DNA of 60,000 bases. Source: Symsagittifera roscoffensis. Taxonomy: Eukaryota; Xenacoelomorpha; Acoela; Convolutidae. Location: the NCBI RefSeq assembly GCF_963678635.1, contig NC_087064.1:70433465-70493464 (forward strand), given 5' to 3'. Both the position numbers and the translations under genes were made by a program. The number at the start of each line of letters is the position of its first letter. Positions within the stretch are counted from its first letter, which is position 1. Below, in pieces: positions 24,701-36,700 of this stretch. The notes under the pieces were generated by a model, which saw only the letters and a list, made by a program, of their open reading frames with translations, had not been told where the DNA came from and made no database searches.

Positions 24701-27700
24701 ACGTTGTGCTTTTGATGGATTTTAAAAAAAACAGCAGCTTCAAAGACTGCTGCTTTTTAAAAGACAAATAACACAAAAACACAGAAAAAAACGGAGCAGT
24801 AAAATAAGAGCAAATGCAATTCCATGTAGTTGCTGGAAAAAACAGTCTTGTCTAGACAAATAGGAAAAAAGTACACCTCGAAAAGATGCATGATAAAACT
24901 ACATGTTTCTAGACAACTCAGCCAAGTTGAATTCGTCATTATCGGGCAAAAGAGGCCAGCTACAGACTTCAATTCACTGGAGGCTTATTTTACAGAAAAA
25001 AAATAGAATGCATGAGAAGAAAGGTTCGTTAATTCAAAAAAAAATTATGGGAAAGATATAACACCGTTCCGTAGGAATATTTTAGTATACGCATAGAGTT
25101 GAGATTAAAATGCCAATGACGTGCGCAACCCCTCGATCAAATTCAAATCGATACAACCCAGCTAAATACAATTATATAATACAGTTTTATTCAGCTGCGT
25201 TGTATCGATTCAAAATTGATCCGAGGGTTCGTGCTCTTCATTGATACGGTTATCACAATTTTTATGTGTTCATTCAAGTAAACTATATAATCTATATAAA
25301 ATTTAACTTAATTTACCTCAAGCGTTCAAGCCAAAATGCATCTTAGACTGAGTCCAATAATGTTGCCTGAACCTTTTGTATTAAAAATAGCTCTTTGTGG
25401 AACTTTCTTAAACATTTTTTGAGCGCAATTGCACAAAATCGAAATTAGTAGCAAATAGAGCCAAAATTCAAATATGTAAGCAACGCACTTTGCACTGCTT
25501 GCGCTACAAAAGTAATGACACAACAGAAAATTGATATATAACCCACTCCCATTTATCACAATACATATATATAAAAATCATTTGGAAATAGACTTCAAGA
25601 GGTGCTATAGTTTTTAAATTATTAAAAGAACAAAGAAATAATGAAAAAAGAAATTTAATCAATGCTGAAAAAAAACGAGCCAAAAAACAGAGAGCGGGAC
25701 GCAAAATGACTTTGGAAAAATTATGCAACTTTTTGGTTGTGTTCTACTTATTAATAAACTGGATTAATAAATTGGTAGTGTAATTACAGCTGCAAAAACA
25801 TGTAGACTTATTTTACTTTCAAACGTTTTTTTTTATAAAGGCGATGCTTCACTTCGCAAACCCAAGCCAATAACGGCAAATGGTGTTCTAAAAATAAAGC
25901 GGATATAATAAATCATGATGTGTGACTAACGCAAAAACTTTGAACAAAATTTGCACTAGATGTGCAACTTTGGTAGCAAAACAGTGGGCCATTATTATCG
26001 AACAGCAGCCGCAAGCTCGTTTGTGTAAGCAAGACTATTCTAATAGGGTAAAAATGAAATAAGGAAAGAAAAGGTTAAATAAAGCAATAAAGCAGAGAAA
26101 AGATGCTATTTTATTGTTATTGCATACGTTAGCAAAAGCGCAACCAAAAGAGCACTTAATCTGCGACTTGGGTTGGGTAAAAAAGTGGACTTCGTAACAT
26201 GACAGTACAACCGCTAGCTCACTGGTGCAAGCTAATATCACGAAAACAAAACGGTTTGGAAATCTCAGGGATCTCAAAACCTAACTAAAGAGGAGACCCT
26301 ACGAATCACACACAGAGGCAAAAAGCAGCAAAAAAATTAAAAACGAAGCTTTGAAAGATGATTTTGAACAAGAAAGATGTCTTGGATGATTTCTACACCA
26401 GATGCAATACGACTGAAAAGACTTGTCAACTTTTGACAGCATTAAGACTCTGTTATTGGGTTTTTGAAAAAAGGATTCTTCGAAAACGATGGATTTACAC
26501 TTGACTCTAAGCAACTTTATTTACAACACCTAAATTTGTCCCAAAAAACACATTCTAGACCATGATTTTTTCTAACTCGTAATAGTGATAAAAAAAAACA
26601 GCTAACTTTTCTAATTTTTGATGTTATGAACGTGTCTATATACAGGGGTGGATTTAGCCCTCCCCTTAGGGCTTTGGTACCCTCACAATCCAAAATGTAA
26701 GCTTTGGTGCTTTTTTACAACTTCCATTTTTGACCAAGCGACCCTAAAATTTTTCTTAAGGCGACAATTAATATTTAGTTTGATATAAGAGGGCGCCATA
26801 ACAAAAATATTTTTGTCAAAATTTACCAAAAAGAGCCAAAAAACGGTACTTTTCACCTGTTTAGTTTTAAACTAAACTTTTGCGAAACTTTTTGCTAAAA
26901 ACTCAATAATTTTTTTAAAAATCCCCTTAGAAAAATCCGAAATCCGTCCTAGCGTATATAATTCACTAATATTTACTAAGAGTACCACTACGTAAGAAAT
27001 GGTTTGTTTACTTTGAGTATTTTATATGCGTAATCGTTATAGGAATCGTAAATTAGCTGAAGCTGAACCTTAGCAATTTTCAGTTGAAATTTTTCCCCCC
27101 ATTGCGTTTTTGTTTCCCAATTTTGCGAATCTTCTGTTTTCGGCGCGAACTGGTACTTTTCAGTCACTTTTCGGCTGAGCCAAAAATTACGGTTAATAAT
27201 ATTTCATGATTCATCTACCAATATCGAAAACTGAAGTTGTTTGAATTCTGCTTACCCGGAGACTGATTGGACTGGTTAATTTGAGATCTGCTTCTCTGTT
27301 TGAGACGAGACAAGCCGTAGAACAGTGTGAGGATACTCTTCAGATTTCCTTCGAGGATATCTGCAAATATTCATTCAATTACGCCACACAAAACGCAACA
27401 TTTTAGCACAAGAAGTTTTTCAAATTGGTATTTTGAACGGATAACTGTCAAAGTTTGAGCAAGCTTTGATTACAAAAAGTTTTTCAAATTGGTATTTTAA
27501 ACGGATAACTGTCAAAGTTTGAGCAAGTTTTGATTACAAAAAGTTTTTCAAATTGGTATTTTAAACGGATAACTGTCAAAGTTTTAGCAAGCTTTGATTA
27601 TTTCAAAAAAACCAGCGTACAGAACAACCTTCAAAATTCACCTACGAAAAGAATTACAGTTATGTACCAACAGTGAGTGATCATTTACCATATAAGAACA

Positions 27701-30700
27701 CGAGTTATTTATCGAAGTGCCTTTCTTTACAATCAAAAAGACTTTTTACTTTGATTAGCTGCAATCGCAGCCAGGTCCATTTACAAGCTAAGTACCAATT
27801 CTATTATATGAGTGGATTATATGAGAGGTCATTTAAACCTTTTCAACAGAAAATACAGCGACTATAATAAAGTCAGCTGTGAGTCATTGAAGGTATTAAC
27901 CTTCCATATAAGTAGATTAACAGAATCAAATAACATTTATTTTTCAAATGGTATTTTTTTTGAGATCTACTTAACAATTACCCCCCTTATGGTATCTACT
28001 AAAGAATTGGCGCACCCCTATAAATAAAAGCAGTAAGTTAGCTTTACAATGCTGTTTTTAAAAATCGAATTTTGTGGCATTCTGACTGGTCGAGAATTCG
28101 ACTAACTTAATTTACTTAAAAATTGTCCCCTTTTTTATTGTTAAGTAGATTCTTTTTTTGGAGGGGGTCTTAGTTTTGAAGTAGATCTTCCTGCATCGTT
28201 TCAAATTTTTATTGAAAAAACCGAACCACCCCTCCTTCCCCGGTCGCTTTTGAGAAACTTCAGTGGAGAAAAATTGGATCAATTGCAAAGGTTAGTTTTT
28301 TTCCAAACTTTTCTCCAATGAAGTGAGGAGGGGGGTAGTTTTTTTTCAATATCAATAAAAATTTGAAACGATGCAAGACGATCTACTTCAAAACTGTTCA
28401 AAATTACGATATGAAACTCGGCGAGAGTCCCTTTCCCTCAACGCGTTGACTCTTTATGATTTTAAAAGTCATTCCTTTATAAAAAAATATATAAAAACCA
28501 TCACAATTTTTTTAAACATTTTTGCGACTACGAAGTTTTGTGACTTTTTTTAATAGGACTTGACTTACCTTGGGGCTGTATCTCTTGCACGTTCACTCCC
28601 TTTGAAGCCAAATAAGTGAGACAGGCTGCAATGTTGTCTAACTGAAACACAATGCCAATCAAAGCACTCAGCTGTTTGCAGAACTAACTAAAGAGTCCGT
28701 TTCCTTTCTTCATTCCATTCACCAGCTCAGTAGATTATACCAACTGCAAGTTTAGTATCAAAATAAGTATCAATGCAGCCCAGCTCAGATTTAGTATCAA
28801 TTGAGCTTCAAAGTTTAGTATCAAAATAAAGAAAGAATAGGTATATTTAGAATTAAGAAGGAAGATTATATTTAATCTAATCGCCGAGAAATCAAATTTC
28901 GACCCAAGATAATAGTGTATTTACTTTTACAGTCTACTGTAGATAGCAATCTCTGCTTCAAAGTTTTATGTTTGGTAACAAAATAAAGCGATTTAAATTG
29001 CAATATACAGTCGAATATTCGAATCAAAATATATCACAATACGAAAAAAATCTGTTCAATTTATCTTTTCTGAAATTTCGGCGGTAATTTCAATAAGCGA
29101 TCAAATATAGGAAGTGAGATTAAGCATTGAATCAAAAAACAACTGAGGATGAAAATATATATATATGACGGTTGGGGCTCAAAATAGAAATTCGATGCGA
29201 ATTGGTGTGGGTAACAGTTCAAAGGTTACTTCTCAACTTCAATTCCATGCGAACATGACATCAAACAGAACCCCCAAGAGAGTTATTATTGCACCAATAG
29301 CTGAAGAACAGAAAAAATTGCATGAACTCGAATACCATTCCGTCGCTTAACTTAGTTGGTAATTTTTTTTCGCAAAAAAATTCATAGAATCAAATTCAAA
29401 AAGGCTGAAAAATTTTTATGATGCACTCAGAGCTTTGTTTAAAGAGCAGCTTTCCTTTATTTCAGTATTTTTTGTTCGCTTTGAGCGGGTCAAGCAAAGT
29501 AATCACCATATTCAAATACTTCAACTCGATCAGAGAAAAAAAATGATTCCATTCGAACATTCAAATACCTCAACTCGACCAGTGAAAGAGACATTCTATA
29601 TCCATTCCATAGACTATTGGTATTTTTTCATAATATACCATCAAAACAACCCATTTTATCGTACAGTTCCTTTTTTTTTCTCTCATTTTCATTCTATGTT
29701 TTTATGCAAGCAGATGCACACGATAGTGTAATGGTAAATATACGCCTACACTAAAGTATATGACAACTAATACCATAGTTGCAATCGGAGACTCGAATGC
29801 TAAAAATAAATGAAACCAACCACAAAAAAAGAATGGATAATCTAATATTCGATTTCACCTCTGGTTTCTGTTTCTACTCACAAAAATGCGACTAAAAAGG
29901 TGCAAAGGATTCAATTTAGTTCAAGGTAAAGAAATGCATCTAATTTGGCGTCCATAGTGACTATGGATACGCGCATTCTTGCACTTGCTAATGAAGCAAG
30001 ACTTGTTCACAATTCAATCACGGGGCGTGCTGATCACATTTGCAGCCATAAACGACACTCGGCGGATATTCAACAAACCACCATATCTACAAACCGCCAC
30101 ATCGTTAAGCCGAAATTACATCAGAATTACGCAAATTAGAAGAATTACGTAACAATTGCATAACAATAGTGACAATCTGTTGTTATGTTGTATATAAAAA
30201 CTAATTTTCGGCGTGTTGGAATGGTTATATTTTTTCGGTTTGTTGGTCTTTCGGCTTGTTGGCCTGCCACCCGACACTCATTCTATGGCACCCCAAAGGT
30301 AAAACGAACTAGAAGAGGTAATACAACAAAGCACTCAGCTACCAGATAGGGAGAAGAATGGAGGCAGAAGATGCCCCGGGATAAATTCCGCCAAAAAGAT
30401 TGAACAGAAGAGCACTTCAAGTTGTACAATCAGCTGTCTACATTCACCGAACTCTCTGTCTATTGTAAAGCTTTGAACCTCGAAAATGCCATAGTTCCCC
30501 AAAGACCTGCATATGAAATTCAGTGACAAATTTAGAAAACTTGACTGAATTTGGAATAAAAGAGTTATTTACCTGACGGTCTTTTACATCTGGTATTGTT
30601 TATGATGAATGATAGATTCACTGATTTCAAAAGCAATAGGTATATAAAATATTTCAGTTGGCTAATGAATTCATTAAACTGCGGATATGGAAAATACACA

Positions 30701-33700
30701 AAAATCGGAAAAAGAATATCCTGTGATCGTTCAATTTATGCAGAGGCGGAGCATTTCAAAATATAAAAATGTTAGAAAAAAATTTAGAAGTCGAATAGAA
30801 TTTCGAGCTATACATCCAGAAAGCAGACGGTGTCCGTCAAATAAGACAACCCCTTTTGGCGGGACTTTAAGATGACGCTACACGCAAATTCCCCGATTGT
30901 AATTCTCAAAAATAAACCGCCTAAATTTGACCAGTTGTTTTGTTGTTGTTGTTGCAGCTACATCGATCTCTGCTTTGAGCTTCTGATTGAATTAGAGAGA
31001 ACCTTCTGATTGAATTAGAGAGATTGTTCATGTTGGGGAGATAAAGGGAGAAAGAGTTAAGAAAATATTGTTCCTGTCTGGTCATATGGATTTTGTCTCG
31101 TTCAATCTATCAAGGCAGTTCCCTCAGGGTCTCTAGTGGCAAAAACCGGTGTAAGAAGGGGAACCAACTTTTGCAGTGATAGCGTCTTTGTGCTGGTGTC
31201 GGCACTTTCCCTCTGTATAGCACACTCAAGAGGGAGGTATTGATGTGTTATGAACCCCGTTCTAGGGATCAAGTTTTTCGGCGTGCAGAGAATCGTGTGA
31301 AAGTCCATGCCCGGTTCAAGCGAGCAGTTTTTGTTAGTAGTGAGAACCGAGAAAAACTCCCGTTACGTAAGGTTATGTGATAATCTGCAGATGTTTGGCA
31401 GATTCTTCGGGATTCTCTCATAAGCTTTCGATGGTGAGTGAGATTGGGTGTACCCGGTAGTTTAACAGATGGTCGGTGGTGTGTGGTCCTATGTAGCAAC
31501 TTGGGCAGATGTCGAGTATATTGTTATGTAGCCTGTGGTGGTAGCTGGAGAGGTGAGGTGAATATCCGGATCGCAATTGTGGCAGTGTACATCTTTATGA
31601 TAAAATTGGGTATATTCTGCCAAGTAGCTTAGACTTTTCCTTAACAAATTTTGTACTTCTGTGTTGTGAAGGATTTTGATCCCGTTAATGCATTCAAGCT
31701 TAGAGATGTTCTCCCGGTTTTCGTTAAGCAAGTGTTCAATGTCTGGTTTGAACTTACGTTCCAAGGTGGGTCTGATGTCAGATGTGAGCATAGGAATTAT
31801 GTTTCAATTGAAAACATTCAAAATTAGGCCACATAGTCGATATAAAAAAGGCCGAAGTCTCATAAACTGAAAAAAGGACACCCATTTTTTTTATACAAGC
31901 AAAGCTGAGTTTCGCACCATTGGCGATACAACACAAGAAAATTGAAAAAAAAAGAAATTGTCAAAAAAACTAGATCTATCATAGTGAATAAGTTTAGTTT
32001 CGAAATAAAAACATGTCAAGACAATAGAATGTGAAACTAGCATCAGAACATATTTTACCAAGCGGTAACAAGTACCTTGGCAGAAACCTTTTGAGCCGAA
32101 AAAAAAATCAACAAGAATTTAGACTTATGAAAAGTCCCTCTCATCCTCGAAACACTCAAAAACATTATTTGCTCGTCAAACGAAACAATATGAGACAAGT
32201 AAGCCGATATTATAGCCCGAAACCTATTCAGCCTAAAAAAAATTAAAAAAGTGACTAAAAAAAGTTATTAAGTCCCCCTCAACCTCAAAACACAGACACG
32301 CACACACGAAACCATTCTGGCTCAACCAAAGAAGCTAAATGAGGCCAATAAGCCAATATAATATTAGGCAGAAGCCTATCAAGCCGAAAAAAAAGGAAAA
32401 AATGAAAAAATTCGGAAAAAAATTGTTAGCGTAAAAAACTTGAAAAATAATTCTATTAGGAACTTTAGCTTTTTGTGCAATCCAGAGCTGATCATAAAAT
32501 GCGTTTCCGTTGAAACGACTTGAAATAAGGTCACTAAGCCGATAAAAAATAGGCCGAAATCATATCAGCAGAATAAAATTTTTAAATGAAAAAAAAATGA
32601 GGTCAAGTTTAGTGAAAATACAAACAACACGAACAGAGTGAAATCAACTATACAGAGTGAGGCAACTTTAATGTTTTGAAGAAGCTTTAGAAAAACTATA
32701 CAATATGTCAACTACGCCGAAAAAACATCATCAGACAATCATCAGCCGACAATTTCTTTTTTGAAACGAACTATTTCCAGTTTGAAAAAAAAAACAGGTC
32801 CGGTTAGTTTCAAACCTAGGACCTTTGGCGTCCCAGGCGTATTCGTTACTTCCAGACTAAGTGTGCCGGAGACGCTCAGAAATTTGAACTCTTTATGAAC
32901 CAAGACAAAGCCTATATTTCAGTTTGATAACGCTTGCTTATCGCAAGCGTAAAAATGCAAAAACATACACTTAGGCAAATAAGTTTTAAAAAGAAAGAAA
33001 AAACCATCCGTACGAGATACGAATTCTCGTTCTCCAGAGTTAGCGACTAACGTCTTTACAACTGCTCCATATCACCTACCTGTCTTCCAAACACCGTCAA
33101 CCAATACAGCGGGTAAAGCAAGCTATAAATTGCCAAATATAATTAGAATTCGAGAAGTAGACGTATGCTCAAAATCAGCAAAAATAAAAAATCACAGTCG
33201 TTTGCTAATTTAAACAAGGATAGCCGGTCGCTGTGCAAGTAGCACACACTTTTGCTACTAAAATTACAAAAAATCTGAAAAAAAATCATTTTCCCTTACT
33301 TTTCTTCAAGTTAGTGTCAGTTTTAGTGCGTGGGGTAATTTGAAAACTATACAACCGCAAAAACACTTAGAAAATAAGACAAAATTTGTTTGAAAAAAAA
33401 GGAATGATAAACAAAAACACTTTTTATTAATTTTTCCACAAACAATTCTCATACTCACGACTATAAGCTTCAATTGAGTTCCGAGGATCTTTTGTGGTAC
33501 CTTATTTTGCGTGGAAAACAAAAAAAAAAATTAAAACACACAAATACAGGTTCCTCCCCATTTTCAATGGTCGATACAAAAACAGTAGAATCATCGATAC
33601 GAAGAATTTGACGCGAAATAACTTGTTTAATTAACTGAAATCAAAAAACGATGCGTTTCTGATGTTATTGTTGTTTAATTATATAGGCGAGTTTGCTTTC

Positions 33701-36700
33701 GCAAACTGAGCTAATAACAAAAGCTGACAGTCAAACTCTACAAAACGTTCAAAGTTATAAAAAACGGTCAAAAGACTTTCCAAAATCCATAACATGTTTC
33801 TGCAAAAAGCTGGTTGTGACCGCTTCAGCAGAGAAAATTCCCAAAACCGGGTTTCTCAATTGAAAACAACCTGAAAATTGGCCCGGTAGTTTTCGCTTAG
33901 TCAATAATTTAAAAAAAAAAACTGTCAAAGTTTCGAAACTTTGACTTGTTTGAAAGCCAAAACATTTTTCGTAAACAAACTGAGAATAGCCAATTATAAA
34001 GGAAGGCTTTCAGCAACCTGTTGTTTTGATCAAACCTATGGTTTGGCAGGCTAGTTAGCGAGAAAATTCCAAAAATCGGTCAACAAATCAAAAATTTGAC
34101 GTTTCTGAGAACCATAGCTTTTTGCGCAAAAAAATTGGGCGTATCCACTAACGCAGAAAAGATTCATACAGCCTGTAATTTCGATTAACCCAAAAACTCA
34201 GATATTAGAGAGTAGTTCTCGAGAAAATTCTGCCCACAATCCGTTCTTTGGATTGAACCCAAAATCTCACATTTAGGAAGATATACTTTTTGAGACAACC
34301 AAAAAATATGAATCAAACATTCCACCGCAGACTTTTTCGAATGATGTAGACAGAGGGGTAAAGCAAAAAAAGACTAGGAGTGTATGCAGGCACACAGGGA
34401 AGTCAGTGGTCTTTCCATTGATACTCCTTTTTTTGAAAATCAGTGGTAAAAAAATCTCATACATTTTCATAAAACCCGTTTTTATTAAGCAGGAATTATA
34501 AACAAACATGACAAGTAAAGTAAGACAAACAAGACAAGTTTAAATTAGCAACGGATCAAAACCTACGAAGCGGAAACAAATCCGACCAACTTTAAGCAGA
34601 CACCAATTAGCTTGATACTTGCGTACAGTACAAGAAAAATCCGTGATGTGGCAACCAAGCCCTCAAAATTTGAGCAACAAAACGGAAGTCCAACAAATCA
34701 ATTTTTACCGGAAAAAAATTTTCAATTGCGTACATACTGATAAAAAGGAGGTCCTTGACTGTCCCAAAAAAAGCTCGTACGGGCTAAAAATGTGGTATCA
34801 TATAAAAGCCACTTCAACTGTCATTTGTAACCGAGAAAAGTTTCTTGGTGTCGATACAATATCATGGTCTCAGTTTAGAAAACGCGCGAGGCCAAGTATG
34901 ATACCACACTTGGCCTCGTACGAGCTTTAATCGAAGTAAATAAAAAAGATCGAAAAGAAACACAGCCTGTGTTATAGCTCCTTCCCACTCAGTGAAGTGT
35001 TAGGCACCAAAAAAAACACCTTATTTTGATTTAATACAAATCTAACCCAATGGAAATCCAAAGCCCTTATCTACTAACAAGCGCAAAAAATAGTTTTAGA
35101 TCGTTAAAAAAACATAGCAGATCAGTACAAAATGGAAACAAAGCAGGTAGAAGAAATACAATCTACCAAAAAATACCTAACCAACTTAATCTCGAACTAA
35201 GTTGGAAAAACCTAAAAAACTTTTCTCAGAATTGTCAGTAACACCTTATTGCTATCGGAACTTTGTCATCAATCAAAAACTCAACACTGGCAGTTTTAAG
35301 CTAGATGAATAAAAAATATATTTATGACAAAATAAATAAAACTGGTTATGTTCTGTAGCCCTCAAAATTTGGTTTTAATAAAAATCAAAATTTAAATTTG
35401 ACTTACGGCTTCTCCGTCGTGTGCTGGGTTCTCAACTATACCGTGAATCGATTCGCTAGCTGAAACAAAAGAAACAATTGCAATCATATCTAATCAAGTT
35501 TATTTTCTTCAAAAAACGCCTTCAATTATGTTACATATTTTTTTTCTCATACAAGATTAGATACTTGTTTAAAGTTGTAAGAAATCTAAGAAACAAACAC
35601 TCGATAACTATTCTCGCGCTTTTTAAAGTAAACTTTTCTTGATGAAACATAAACAACTAAAAAATATTGAACAGAAAAAGGAAACAAAACTGCTCGTATA
35701 TCAGGGCAAAGCCCTGCATATTCGCACTGTCCTTTGATTAATATCGAATAGTTTTTGAGAAAAAAATATTGAAAACCTATAAATTTTGGACAATATCAAA
35801 GTGTGAAATTTTGAGTCGTGCGTAATTAATATGACCGATCAGCTAGCCTCGATTCAATTTGGAACGATTTTGTTGAGCGGGATAATTCGACACGCATAAA
35901 TAACTCGCGTTACGCTCTCAGCATAATGAATACTCTTCAACGCGCGCATAATTTAGTCCAGAACATGGCCAGTTTGGCAATTTTCAAATCCCCAGAACTT
36001 TACAAAAAATAATCAGAGGTAAAACATCGTTTTAAATTTTAGCTCAGGAAGTCGATATCTTCAATGTATAAAAATTTTGTGTTGAAAACATTAATTTCGA
36101 TCGGCAAAAATTGACTGAATAAAAAATCCAGACCAAGCATAAATATTCCGTTTTCTTCGAAAGCCGGAACAGAAAAGTGTCGGCCTAAGAACAATGAATG
36201 AAAATACTTCTGTAGAGACGGTAACATGCAATCCAAATTGAGAAATTTGATGAAAAATGGCATCTCAAAAATTTCAATCAAAAATTTGGATTTTTACCTA
36301 CTAAACCCAAAATAATTTAAAATCGCATCAGTAATGATTATACAGCTTGTTCAAACTCAATTTGGGTAAGCGTATATAATTTCAGTCAATCAGGAGCATT
36401 TTTTCTCATAATTTGAGATTTGCTAGTTAGGACGGAAGAAGTAAAAAGACCAGAAAATTTCGGATCTCCTTAACTTTGTCCCCCTATGGTACCTAGCAGC
36501 AATATGCTACCGTTAAAACGAACCAATTCAACGGTAAAGCATACAAGACTGCTCGTATATCAGGACAAAGCCCTGAATGCCCCGACTGTCCCTTAATTCA
36601 TATCCAAAGGTTTTTGGGAAAAGAAAATACTGAAAAGCTATAAACACATCAAACAGTGAAATGATGAGTTTAAGGAAGGTAATGCGGCCGATCTGATTAG

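Larger units (their letters stand above)
21722..27255 (-). other. NAV intron between exons 5 and 6
   Basis: Contains a diverged fragment of the tandem TIR element (22030-22600), a C16 run (24015-24030), a foldback element (25114-25243) and a module A relative (25835-25870). 22.6-24.0 kb, 24.1-25.1 kb and 25.9-27.2 kb show only AT-rich sequence and isolated short ORFs. Confidence 0.6.
27361..28568 (-). other. NAV intron between exons 4 and 5
   Basis: About 1.2 kb. Contains a 64-bp triplicate (27413-27604), a MITE relative (27962-28192) and a foldback element (28172-28395). The rest is plain AT-rich sequence. Confidence 0.65.
28642..35406 (-). other. NAV intron between exons 3 and 4
   Basis: Contains an unidentified coding-like tract (31102-31791), a 23-bp direct duplication (near 30979-31023), SINE-like segments and hairpins (32800-33255), a long dispersed repeat (33683-34470) and a foldback element (34770-34928). 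28.7-30.9 kb holds short ORFs without recognisable features. Confidence 0.6.

Noticed and set aside
24725-24756. Bacterial-style terminator hairpin (CAGCAG...CTGCTG plus T run)
   Set aside because: Short chance hairpin in a eukaryotic intron.
25326-25400. Possible cassette exon ending at GTAAAT near 25319
   Set aside because: Exons 5 and 6 already join in phase, and the acceptor is poor.
27413-27604. CRISPR-like array
   Set aside because: Direct 64-bp units without spacers in an animal intron; an ordinary minisatellite.
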